Assembly: GCF_902712855.1 (NCBI RefSeq)
Contig: NZ_LR743508.1
Coordinates: 1,603,534-1,667,533, forward strand
Source of the DNA: Variovorax paradoxus
Lineage (GTDB): Bacteria > Pseudomonadota > Gammaproteobacteria > Burkholderiales > Burkholderiaceae_C
Direction of reading: 5' to 3'
Length of the DNA stretch: 64,000 bases
The notes under the pieces were generated by a model that did not search any database, was not told where the DNA came from, and saw only the letters and a list, made by a program, of their open reading frames with translations. The position numbers were made by a program, and so were the translations under genes. This document shows positions 25,352 through 32,951 of this stretch, one piece after another; the first letter of the stretch is position 1; the number at the start of each line of letters is the position of its first letter.

Positions 25352-26737
25352 ATGACAGAACGCGCAGTCGATGCAATCATCATCGGCGCTGGCCAGGCCG
25401 GGCCTTCGCTTGCCGGACGCCTGAATGACGCCGGACACAAAGTGGTGCTTGTGGAACGACATCTGGTGGGCGGCACCTGCGTCAACACCGGTTGCAAGCC
25501 CACGAAGACGCTCATTGCGAGCGCCTACGCAGCCCACACCGCGAGACGCGGGAGCGACTACGGTTTCACCGCAGCGGCACCCGTCACGATGGACATGCAG
25601 GCCGTGGCAGCACGTGCCCGCAAGGTCATCCTGGATTCACGTCAGGGCAACGAAGACTGGCTGGCGGGAATGAACAACGTCGAGCTGGTACGTGGCCACG
25701 CCAGGTTTTCCGGCCCGAACCGCATCGAGGTCGACGGCCAGGCCATCACGGCACCGAAGATCTTCATCAATGTCGGCGGACGCGCCTCGGTGCCCGACCT
25801 CCCTGGCATCGACGAAGTCCCGTTCCTGACAAATACCGACATGGTCGCGCTCGACTTCCTGCCGCGCCATCTGGTCATCGTCGGAGGAAGCTACATCGGG
25901 CTCGAGTTCGCCCAGATGTATCGCAGATTCGGCGCGGAGGTCACGGTGGTGGAGCGCGCGGAGCGCCTTGTCTCGCGCGAGGACCCCGATGTTTCCGACA
26001 CCATTCGCGAAATACTCGAGTCCGAGGGCATCGCGATACGAACCAGCGCCGAATGCATCAGCTTCAGGAAGCATGAAGACGGCGTGTCCGTTTCGGTCGA
26101 CTGCAAGCAGGGTGAGCCGGCCGTGGTCGGTTCGCACGTGCTCCTTGCGATGGGCAGGCGGCCGAATACCGATGACCTCGGCTTGGCACAGGCGGGGATC
26201 GCCGTCGACGCTCGCGGCTACATCACCGTCGACGACCACCTGAAGACGAACGTGCCGGGCGTCTGGGCTCTGGGCGACTGCAACGGACGCGGGGCTTTCA
26301 CCCACACGGCGTACAACGACTTCGAGATCGTCGCGGCGAATCTGCTCGACGGTGCCGACAGGCGCCAGAGCCAGCGGCTGCCCGGTTATGCCCTGTACAT
26401 CGATCCTCCGCTCGGCCGGGTGGGCATGACGGACGCCGAGGCCGCGAAGAGCGGACGGCGGCTTCTTCATTCGAAGCGTCCCATGACGCGCGTCGGGCGC
26501 GCGGTCGAGAAAGGCGAGAGCCAGGGTTTCATGAAGGTCGTCGCGGACGCCGACTCCCGGATGATCCTTGGCGCTGCCATCCTGGGGACCGGGGGAGACG
26601 AAGCGATCCACGGCATTCTCGACATGATGAACGCGGGCCAGACCATCGATACGCTGCGCTGGGCCGTGCCGATCCATCCCACGGTGTCCGAGTTGATCCC
26701 CACCCTCCTCCTGGATCTGAGCGCGAAAGGCTCCTGA
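25352..26737 (+). CDS. FAD-containing pyridine nucleotide-disulfide oxidoreductase (MerA-like)
   Basis: A 461-residue flavoprotein. N-terminal FAD motif AIIIGAGQAGPSLAGRL, redox-active pair GGTCVNTGCKPTKT, NAD(P)H-binding LVIVGGSYIGLEFAQMYRRF, second FAD motif GVWALGDCNGRGAF, and the dimer-domain His-Glu motif HPTVSELIPTLL. It lacks both the N-terminal metal-binding domain and the C-terminal Cys pair of mercuric reductase, so it is probably not mercury specific. Proteins of this branch are usually annotated only as FAD-containing oxidoreductase. ATG at 25352 follows AGGAGA. A cytoplasmic homodimer is expected. Confidence 0.92.
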   Translation: MTERAVDAIIIGAGQAGPSLAGRLNDAGHKVVLVERHLVGGTCVNTGCKPTKTLIASAYAAHTARRGSDYGFTAAAPVTMDMQAVAARARKVILDSRQGNEDWLAGMNNVELVRGHARFSGPNRIEVDGQAITAPKIFINVGGRASVPDLPGIDEVPFLTNTDMVALDFLPRHLVIVGGSYIGLEFAQMYRRFGAEVTVVERAERLVSREDPDVSDTIREILESEGIAIRTSAECISFRKHEDGVSVSVDCKQGEPAVVGSHVLLAMGRRPNTDDLGLAQAGIAVDARGYITVDDHLKTNVPGVWALGDCNGRGAFTHTAYNDFEIVAANLLDGADRRQSQRLPGYALYIDPPLGRVGMTDAEAAKSGRRLLHSKRPMTRVGRAVEKGESQGFMKVVADADSRMILGAAILGTGGDEAIHGILDMMNAGQTIDTLRWAVPIHPTVSELIPTLLLDLSAKGS

Positions 26738-26833
26738 CCGTGGCGTGCTGCTGCAACGCTTCTGCTGATTCGATCGAAGTGCGGTGAGCTCTGCGTGCGT
26801 GCGTGGCAAGGCAAGTGTGTTGACCGCCCCACC

Positions 26834-27235
26834 CTACCCGCCAGCGACGGACCGACGGCGCATCCACAGGGCCACCGCCTCGAGTTCATCGGCTGTGAAC
26901 CTGCCCGCCAACTCCTGGGCTGCCTTTTCGACGAGCGGCGAAGACACGAGGTCTGCGTACAGGGTCCGCTTGTGTTCTTCGAAGTCACTCGCGTCCACCG
27001 TCACCGTAGAGGTGGCGGAATGCGGACCTGCTGCCCTGAGCCTGGCGCGCACCTTCTCGTCGATCACGAGCGAATTGACGACGTAGATATTGATCAGGCT
27101 TTCGCCGGCAGCGGAGCGAAAGCATGTTTGCAACGCGTGGCGGCTGATCCGTGCCGGGACACGCTCGCGGCCATTCCTGTAATAGAAATGAAGCCAGTCT
27201 TCGGAATCGTCTGGAGGAACTTCTCGTGCTTGCAT
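26834..27235 (-). CDS. Uncharacterised protein, possibly DUF1488-like N-terminal part
   Basis: A 133-residue soluble protein. The N-terminal part reads WLHFYYRNGRERVPARISRH and ALQTCF, which recalls the ...VPCxISxEAL pattern of DUF1488 proteins. It continues INIYVVNSLVIDEKVRARLR, and the C-terminal helix region is FTADELEAVALWMRRR. The DUF1488 resemblance is weak and from memory. Its length and composition support a real gene. It stands alone, tail to tail with the MerA-like gene. Confidence 0.6.
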   Translation of the reverse strand: MQAREVPPDDSEDWLHFYYRNGRERVPARISRHALQTCFRSAAGESLINIYVVNSLVIDEKVRARLRAAGPHSATSTVTVDASDFEEHKRTLYADLVSSPLVEKAAQELAGRFTADELEAVALWMRRRSVAGG

Positions 27236-27542
27236 GCGGACGCGTTGGATCGAATCTGTTCTCAGAAGAACCAGGGAACTGATGAAACTCAGTCCGGTTC
27301 CTTCAACGCAGCCTCGCGCACATTTCTGGCCTCGCTGCAGATGCCGGTGTTCAAGTGAGATGGGAATGGACGCACCGATGGCGCGTGCCAGGTGCCTGAC
27401 ACAGCCGCCCTGGAAAGGGCTGCTGCTGTATGCACGTTAATGCGTATGCAGCACGGTTCCTGTCAGCGATCGCGCCGCGAAACCCTTGTTGTCGGATTCG
27501 GTTCCGGGTACCCGCCATCGAGCGGGAGAGCCAGACGCCCGA
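27236..27542. other. 307-bp gap, nothing recognised
   Basis: Short frames only, on either strand, without protein-like composition. No hairpin with a U-run was seen. Confidence 0.4.
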
Positions 27543-27689
27543 TCAACGTACCCAGTGGCATACCTTGTGATGGTGATCCACGTGACACACCTGGTGTGGC
27601 TTGCGGTGAGGTGCCGCCGATGCCACAAGAGGAGTGAGCATCACCAGACCCGATGCGGCAAGGACGACGGCGAAGGCAAGGTTCTTCAT
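27543..27689 (-). CDS. Small secreted His/Cys-rich peptide
   Basis: A 48-residue protein that is easy to miss. It starts MKNLAFAVVLAASGLVMLTP, a typical Sec signal peptide with cleavage expected after VASA, and leaves a mature peptide of only about 20 residues: five His, two Cys and two Trp/Arg near the end (HHHKVCHWVR). AGAGAG lies just upstream of the ATG at 27689. The spacing Cys-His-x-Asp-His-His-His suggests binding of a transition metal such as Cu, Ni or Zn, or of haem; this is inference. No metal transport gene is adjacent. Start and stop are clear, and coding reality is likely from the signal peptide. Confidence 0.65.
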   Translation of the reverse strand: MKNLAFAVVLAASGLVMLTPLVASAAPHRKPHQVCHVDHHHKVCHWVR

Positions 27690-27901
27690 TTTTCTCTCTC
27701 TGATGTTGGCTGCTTGCAAGCAGGCCGAAGCCCTCGAGCCTAAAGCGCAAGAATGAGTCGGAAATTAGTTTGCACGCGCGCTCATTCGATCAAATGAAGA
27801 TGCTCAGATGCGCGCCGAAGAGAGGCCCTGGGCGTGCATCCCAGCCGGGGGCCGACGTACAGTGATGCCCTTCAATGCAAACCCCGGGGGATGAGTCTCA
27901 A

Positions 27902-28243
27902 ATGAAAGCTGTGCTGTCTTTTCTGTGCGCAATTGGAATCGGCCTGGCACCCGTGCTGGTCCAGGCCAAGACCGGTCGGTGCGTGTTGCAGGTGAACACG
28001 AAGACGTTTCTCGACGGTCCGTGTGAGATCAAGCTCAACGACAAGCAGGGATCGTTTTCGATAGGTGCCGGAGACTCGCATCGGTCGAAGTATTTCGCCT
28101 ATGTCCGCATGGACGACGACGGCGCGCACGGCTACTGGAACGAGACGCCTGATGCCACCCATGCCCACGCAGACTTGGGCATCCTGAAGCGAGATGGCGC
28201 CTGCTGGAAGAACGACACGGCTCGTGTGTGCGCCTACAAGTAG
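27902..28243 (+). CDS. Small secreted protein, uncharacterised
   Basis: A 113-residue exported protein: signal peptide MKAVLSFLCAIGIGLAPVLV, cleavage expected near VQA-KTG, then a compact domain with four Cys (GRCVLQV, GPCEIKL, GACWKND, RVCAYK), probably two disulfides. A YFAYVRMDDDGAHGYWNETP region is rich in aromatic and acidic residues. It is predicted periplasmic. No family is recognised. It is divergent from the His/Cys-rich peptide gene, 212 bp away. ATG at 27902 is the only sensible start. Confidence 0.8.
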   Translation: MKAVLSFLCAIGIGLAPVLVQAKTGRCVLQVNTKTFLDGPCEIKLNDKQGSFSIGAGDSHRSKYFAYVRMDDDGAHGYWNETPDATHAHADLGILKRDGACWKNDTARVCAYK

Positions 28244-28426
28244 CCCGGTTGTCGCAAGCCGACCCGGCTGCAGGTTGCCAGCTACGAGGTTGAATACGCT
28301 CGTCAGCGGAATGCCTCGCGGCCGTGGGACAGTTCGACTCTCTGCACCGGGATCGACAGGCTCCACGAGTTGCCTGCCACCTGATGCGGAGAACACTCCG
28401 GGCAAACGGCGATCCGTCGATCGCTG

Positions 28427-29308
28427 CTACATGCTTCCGTACCGCTTGCCGAGGCTCAACAGCTGCGGTGTGCCGATGACATCGTTGAGTTCATCGAAGT
28501 CGAGCATCTCGGGGCGCATCGCATTGGTGCTGCCCGTCGCGTGAAGCGAATCGAAGTATCGCTTCATCTGCCGGCCGAGAAAGCGCACCACGCCGCCCGG
28601 GAAGATCACGACCTTGAAACCCGTCTGGCCCAACTCTCCTGCTGATTGAAGCGGGGTCTTGCCGCCTTCGACCATGTTGGCGAGCAAGGGCACGCGACCA
28701 TCGAACTGCTGGCAGGCGCGTGCCATGTCCGCCGGACTGCGAAGCGCCTCGATGAACAGCACGTCCACGCCGCATGCAAGGTAGGCTTCTGCGCGCGCGA
28801 GCGCGGATTCGAGCCCTTCGACGGCCACTGCATCGGTGCGGGCGACGATCAACGTGCGGTCGCTGCTTCGCGCATCCAGTGCGGCCTTGAGCTTGCCGCA
28901 CATCTCGGTTTGCGCGATCAGCGTCTTGTCGTCGAGGTGGCCGCAGCGCTTGGGAAAGGCCTGGTCCTCGAGCTGGATGGCTGCTGCGCCGGCGCGCTCG
29001 AACAGGCGCACCGTTCGCTGCGTGTTGAGTGCATTGCCGTAGCCGGTGTCGCCGTCGACGATGACGGGCGTCGTCACGCGGTCGGTGATGCGGCCGAGAA
29101 CGTCGGCGGTTTCGGTGGCCGTGGTCAGGCCGACGTCCGAGCGGCCATGCGAGGTGTAGGCCACCGCTGCACCCGACAGATAGAGTGCCTCGAAGCCCGA
29201 CCGGGCTGCGACCAATGCGGAAAACGGGTCGTAGACGCCGGGCGCGAGAACTGCGCCTGGCTCGCGCAGGCGTGCCTTCAGGGTGAGCGAACCGATGGAA
29301 CCCATCAT
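28427..29308 (-). CDS. Isocitrate lyase/PEP mutase superfamily protein (oxaloacetate decarboxylase-like)
   Basis: A 293-residue TIM-barrel enzyme of the ICL/PEPM superfamily. Seen: APGVYDPFSALVAARSGFEA at the start, PVIVDGDTGYGN (Mg-binding Asp), IQLEDQAFPKRCGHLDDK with the K-R-C-G-H signature, and VARTDAVAVEGLE. Members cleave or decarboxylate 2-hydroxy/2-oxo dicarboxylates (2-methylisocitrate lyase, oxaloacetate decarboxylase, dimethylmalate lyase, carboxy-PEP mutase). The exact reaction is not readable. The start ATG at 29308 overlaps the Bug gene stop. The operon order dioxygenase-Bug receptor-lyase suggests a pathway for an imported branched or hydroxylated acid. Confidence 0.92.
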   Translation of the reverse strand: MMGSIGSLTLKARLREPGAVLAPGVYDPFSALVAARSGFEALYLSGAAVAYTSHGRSDVGLTTATETADVLGRITDRVTTPVIVDGDTGYGNALNTQRTVRLFERAGAAAIQLEDQAFPKRCGHLDDKTLIAQTEMCGKLKAALDARSSDRTLIVARTDAVAVEGLESALARAEAYLACGVDVLFIEALRSPADMARACQQFDGRVPLLANMVEGGKTPLQSAGELGQTGFKVVIFPGGVVRFLGRQMKRYFDSLHATGSTNAMRPEMLDFDELNDVIGTPQLLSLGKRYGSM

Positions 29309-30282
29309 CAGCCCACGCGCACGCCGGTGGTCTTGGCCACGACGTCCCATCGCTTCATCTCGGCGACGATGAACTCCCTGAACTCCGCGCTGGTGTTGCC
29401 CACCGGCTCCAGCCCTTCGTGGCTCAGCCGCTGCCTGACGATGTCCGAGCGCGCGGCCTTCATGGCCACTCGCTCCAGCAGCTCGGCGTCGGCGGGCTTC
29501 AACTTCGCCGGTGCCAGCACGCCGTACCAGGTGCGGTAGTCGAACCCGGGCAGCGACTCGGCGATCGGGCGCGACTCCGGGTACGCCGCGAGCGGCTCCC
29601 GGGTGCTGACGCCCAGCGCCTTGAGCTTCTTCGCCTCGAGGAAAGGGCGCACGGTTGCCACGTTGGAAAGCATCAACTGCACCTGGCCGCCCAGCATGTC
29701 CTGCACTGCCGGCGCGGCGCCCTTGTAGGGCACGCTCGCGATGTCGAGCCTGGCCTGCGCCTTGAACATCTCTCCCGCCAGTTGGCTCGCACTCCCGAGG
29801 CCCGCTCCGGCCATGCTGAGCTTGCCGGGGTTGCGTCGCGCATAGGCGATGAGCTCGGCCGTGTTCTTCACGGGCAAGTCGGGGTGGCAGACGAGGAGCA
29901 AGGGCGAAGTGGCGACCAGGCTCAGCGGCGTGAAGTCGTCCAGCGGCTCGAAGTTCTGCTTGATGCCGATGCCCGGATTGATGGCATGGCTGGTGTATGC
30001 CAGCAGCAGGAGATTCGGATCTCCCGCCGCTTGCGCAACCGTGGACGCCGCGATGTTGCCGCCCGCGCCGGGCTTGTTCTCGACGACGACGCTGCGCCGC
30101 AACTCGGCCTCCATCGCCTGTGCAAGTGCACGCGCAACGATGTCGGTGCCGCCGCCGGGCGTGGCGCCGACCTGCATCCGGACCGCATGCGAAGAGCCGC
30201 CCTGAGCCCAGGCGGGCGCGTCGAGAAGGGCTGCGCCCAGGCCCAGCGGTGCGGCCATGCCGAGGAAATGTCGTCTTTTCAT
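29308..30282 (-). CDS. Bug-family tripartite tricarboxylate transporter receptor
   Basis: A 324-residue periplasmic receptor with signal MKRRHFLGMAAPLGLGAALL, cleavage near AWA-QGG. Bug signatures: VRMQVGATPGGGTDIVARAL, VVVENKPGAGGNIAASTVAQ and ASVPYKGAAPAVQDMLGGQV. The gene lies 34 bp after the dioxygenase gene and overlaps the lyase gene start. No membrane TctAB partners are near. The ligand is presumably a carboxylate processed by the flanking enzymes. It is the third orphan receptor in the window. Confidence 0.93.
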   Translation of the reverse strand: MKRRHFLGMAAPLGLGAALLDAPAWAQGGSSHAVRMQVGATPGGGTDIVARALAQAMEAELRRSVVVENKPGAGGNIAASTVAQAAGDPNLLLLAYTSHAINPGIGIKQNFEPLDDFTPLSLVATSPLLLVCHPDLPVKNTAELIAYARRNPGKLSMAGAGLGSASQLAGEMFKAQARLDIASVPYKGAAPAVQDMLGGQVQLMLSNVATVRPFLEAKKLKALGVSTREPLAAYPESRPIAESLPGFDYRTWYGVLAPAKLKPADAELLERVAMKAARSDIVRQRLSHEGLEPVGNTSAEFREFIVAEMKRWDVVAKTTGVRVG

Positions 30283-30316
30283 CGATGTCTCCAGTCTTGT
30301 TGTGAGGCGTGGCGCT

Positions 30317-31432
30317 TCAGGCCACTTCGTGTTCTGCGGCTGTGGCTTGGCGTGCGGCGAAAGGCTTGCGCGGCATCTTCATGCGTTCGGCCTGCCGGAT
30401 CTCGAAGTCGTCGAATGCCTTGGTGCGCGCGCTGCCGCGCAGGCCGCCGCGCACCGAGCCGGCACGGTGATCGCCGTAGTACCGGCCCCAGTCCAGCGGA
30501 AGCTCCTGAGAACAAGGCACGGCAAGCCACAGTCGCACGAGGTGGCGCTTCTGGTCGGGCTGTTCATGGTCGACGAAGCTGGTGCGCGAATGCACGACCG
30601 TGTAGTTGTTGAGCAGCTGCAGGTCGCCCTTCTCGAACCACATGGAAAAGAGCAGCGCCGGGTCCTCGAGCAGTTCGTCGATCAGGTCGAGCGCCTCCTG
30701 CTGCCGCGCGCTCAGCCGGGGCACGTCCGCGAAGTCGCGTTGGGCAGCCGATACGTTCTTGCGGTTGATGCGGAACGCGAATGGCGCGTCGGCACTGCCC
30801 AGCAGCGGAATGCTGTAGTAAGGCGGCTGTGCAGGGTCCTGCGCGCCCTGGTAGCTGTAGTGGAAGTCGCCGCGCAGTGTCTCGACCAGGTCGGGACGGC
30901 GACGCGCGAACTCGGCCACCAGAGCCTTTGAACTCACGATCTTGCTGGCTCCGCCTTCCTTGGCCGTGCGTCGGCACAGCAGTGCGACCACGTCGCAGGA
31001 ATCGCAATGGAAATCGAGCTGCGCGTTGGTGTTGTAGCCGCGTCCATTGGTGACCTTGTAGGTGCCACCCGCGTCCCGGACGTCATTGAGGATGTCGCTC
31101 GCCCTGTTCTGCGTACGGGCCACACCCAGGTGCAGGCCGATGCCCCAGTAGACCAGGCGGCAGTCGCTCTCGGTCCACCGGTCGACCGGAAAGCCCTTGA
31201 GCTGGCACATGCCCCAATGTCCTTGCGTGGCACGAAGCGCGGCCTGCAGGGCCTCGGCAGAGGCCTTCGGCAACGGAAAGTCGTCCTGGCTCATCTGCAC
31301 CAGGTCCTTGCCTGCTTTCTTTGCGTGGTCCAAGGCAAGGTCGAAACCTGCGATGGCTTCGGGCGAGAGCCGGTGGATCCAGCTCGTGTCTGCGGCGGCC
31401 TCGTGGGCACGCCATCCTTCGTCTGCGGTCAT
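30317..31432 (-). CDS. TauD/TfdA-family Fe(II)/2-oxoglutarate-dependent dioxygenase
   Basis: A 371-residue enzyme. Iron ligands: His-x-Asp in NAQLDFHCDSCDVVALLC and the distal His in NNYTVVHSRTSFVDHE; the 2-oxoglutarate Arg is in KRHLVRLWLAVP. It belongs to the branch of TauD-family proteins of about 370 residues often annotated only by fold. ATG at 31432 has GGAG about 8 nt before. A TTG codon one triplet earlier is less likely. It probably hydroxylates or cleaves the compound that the Bug receptor binds, giving a product for the lyase. Divergent LysR gene at 31570 is the likely regulator. Confidence 0.92.
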   Translation of the reverse strand: MTADEGWRAHEAAADTSWIHRLSPEAIAGFDLALDHAKKAGKDLVQMSQDDFPLPKASAEALQAALRATQGHWGMCQLKGFPVDRWTESDCRLVYWGIGLHLGVARTQNRASDILNDVRDAGGTYKVTNGRGYNTNAQLDFHCDSCDVVALLCRRTAKEGGASKIVSSKALVAEFARRRPDLVETLRGDFHYSYQGAQDPAQPPYYSIPLLGSADAPFAFRINRKNVSAAQRDFADVPRLSARQQEALDLIDELLEDPALLFSMWFEKGDLQLLNNYTVVHSRTSFVDHEQPDQKRHLVRLWLAVPCSQELPLDWGRYYGDHRAGSVRGGLRGSARTKAFDDFEIRQAERMKMPRKPFAARQATAAEHEVA

Positions 31433-31545
31433 CAATTCTCCTGGAGCGGTGGGCCCAGATCAGCCGGCTTGCGATTCGGCAAGGAAGCGGTCTGGCGGAA
31501 AGCCCAGTCTAGGAGTCCGGCCGCACAAGGAAAAGTGACTATATT

Positions 31546-31557
31546 TGTCCCCGGACA
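31546..31557. promoter_or_regulatory. Dyad TGTCC-CC-GGACA, likely operator for the LysR regulator
   Basis: Two 5-bp arms around a CC centre lie 12 bp before the LysR gene start and 114 bp before the divergent dioxygenase start. LysR regulators bind dyads in such divergent regions and repress their own gene. An AT-rich TATATTT lies next to it. Confidence 0.45.
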
Positions 31558-31569
31558 TCAAAGGAATTG

Positions 31570-32487
31570 ATGAAGATCGAAGCTTTCCAGACATTGGATG
31601 CCGTCGTGCGAGAAGGCACGTTCGCGGCTGCCGCCCATGCGATGCATCTCACGCCCAGCGCAGTGAGCATGCAGATGAAGCAGCTCGAGCAATATGTGGG
31701 ACGCCCGCTGTTCGACCGTTCGGGCCTGCAGGTGCGCGCCACGCCTGGTGCGCTCGAACTGGTGGCCACCATGCGCAGCGCGCTCGACGCGCTGCAGGCT
31801 CTGCGGCATCGCACGTCGATGCGCCTGGCCGGGCACCTGCAGATCGGCATGATCGAGATGTTGCAGCCGCTTCTCTTGCCGCATGCGATCGCACACACGC
31901 GCGACTTCGCACCCGGCCTGCAGATCTCGCTTCGGCGGGGAACCAGCAAGGAGCTCATCGAGGCGGTGCGCGCCGGCCAGCTCGACGCGGCCGTGGTCGC
32001 GCGGCCCGCAAGCGGCGCGCACAGCGGCCTCGCGTGGACGCCGCTGGTGCGGTGCGAACTGGTCTTCGTTGCGCCGCCCGATGTCGACATGGGCGCCTCG
32101 CGCACGACGAGCGCACGCGAGCGTGCGCGGCTGCCTCACCTCATGCGCACGCTCGAATGGATCCGGTACGACCGCGCCACCACCACAGGTGCGATGGCAA
32201 CGAAGTTCGTGAGAGGCATGGTTGCGCAGAAACGAAGCCTGATGGAACTGGACAGTGCCTCCACCATCCTCGCGATGGTGCATGCGGGGCTGGGCTTCTC
32301 GGTGCTGCAGGTGCTGAACCGCGCGTTGCTGGAGCAATATCCGGTGCGCGTGATCGGGCTGGGCAAGGAGGCCCCGCACTTCGATATCTGCGCCGTGCGG
32401 CGCGCGGGCGACGTCAACGACCGCCTGCATGCGGCGTGGACCGATGCGTTGCGCACGGCGTTGGTGAAGGCCAAGCTGCAAGCTTAA
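31570..32487 (+). CDS. LysR-family transcriptional regulator
   Basis: A 305-residue regulator: N-terminal winged helix (MKIEAFQTLDAVVREGTFAA, then HLTPSAVSMQMKQLEQYVGR) and the C-terminal periplasmic-binding-like effector domain (about 90-295). ATG at 31570 follows AAGGAATTG. It is divergent from the dioxygenase-Bug-lyase operon and most probably controls it in response to its substrate. A palindrome sits directly upstream at 31546-31557. Its own family branch is not identified. Confidence 0.92.
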   Translation: MKIEAFQTLDAVVREGTFAAAAHAMHLTPSAVSMQMKQLEQYVGRPLFDRSGLQVRATPGALELVATMRSALDALQALRHRTSMRLAGHLQIGMIEMLQPLLLPHAIAHTRDFAPGLQISLRRGTSKELIEAVRAGQLDAAVVARPASGAHSGLAWTPLVRCELVFVAPPDVDMGASRTTSARERARLPHLMRTLEWIRYDRATTTGAMATKFVRGMVAQKRSLMELDSASTILAMVHAGLGFSVLQVLNRALLEQYPVRVIGLGKEAPHFDICAVRRAGDVNDRLHAAWTDALRTALVKAKLQA

Positions 32488-32866
32488 GGCTCAGCCCGGG
32501 CGGCATCCGGCTTCGAAACCGCGCGTGTTTCATCCGCTGCATCGCATGCAGCGGCTTGAACCTGATCGGGGCCTGCCGGCTTTCCCGCCACGACCATCGA
32601 GGTCGAAGAACCGTGAAGAACGGATGACTGGAAACCGGTGCGTGCTGCTCTGCAGGCCAACGCGAAACTCCTGACGATCTCGACGTCCGCCCATTCGGCT
32701 TGGGTCGGCCGGACCGACTTCGCATGAAAGTACCCGCATTGATACGTGACCGAAACGAAGTGATTCAGTCCATGGCGCGTCGCATATCTGCCAGGTCGAT
32801 GCACCGAGCACTTCTTGTCGACACGGAACGGCGAGCCGATCCGCGCTCTCATCGATCAGCAGTACT
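32488..32866. other. Gap between LysR and recombinase-like genes
   Basis: About 380 bp without a convincing frame; the plus frame upstream of the recombinase-like gene is open but lacks protein character and does not include its promoter. No hairpin terminator with a U-run was found after the LysR gene. Confidence 0.4.
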
Positions 32867-32948
32867 AAATGCACTAACGGCCAAGCGTTATTCTTGTCAT
32901 CGACAAATACGGTCTGGCAGATATAGTTCGTTGGCCGTTAGTGTATTT
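32867..32948. repeat. 18-bp inverted repeat flanking the recombinase-like gene's promoter
   Basis: Left arm 32867-32884 (AAATGCACTAACGGCCAA) and right arm 32931-32948, its complement with one mismatch; the inner 13 bp (CACTAACGGCCAA) is perfect. The gap is 46 bp and carries a good promoter. The right arm ends 3 bp before the ATG, so it covers the place of the ribosome site. This looks like a two-site operator or recombination site bound by the product of the next gene; function is inference. Confidence 0.85.
32900..32927 (+). promoter_or_regulatory. Promoter between the inverted repeat arms
   Basis: TCGACA (32900-32905, 5 of 6 to TTGACA) and TATAGT (32922-32927, 5 of 6 to TATAAT) with a 16-bp spacer. 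The start of transcription would fall near 32934, inside the right repeat arm, leaving a leader of about 18 nt without a Shine-Dalgarno sequence. Confidence 0.6.
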
Positions 32949-32951
32949 GCC

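Noticed and set aside
25352..26737. Calling the flavoprotein mercuric reductase
   Set aside because: The C-terminal Cys pair and N-terminal metal-binding domain are absent and no mer genes are near.
32700..32951. Longer N-terminus for the recombinase-like protein
   Set aside because: It would place the promoter and inverted repeat inside coding sequence, and the added residues are unstructured.
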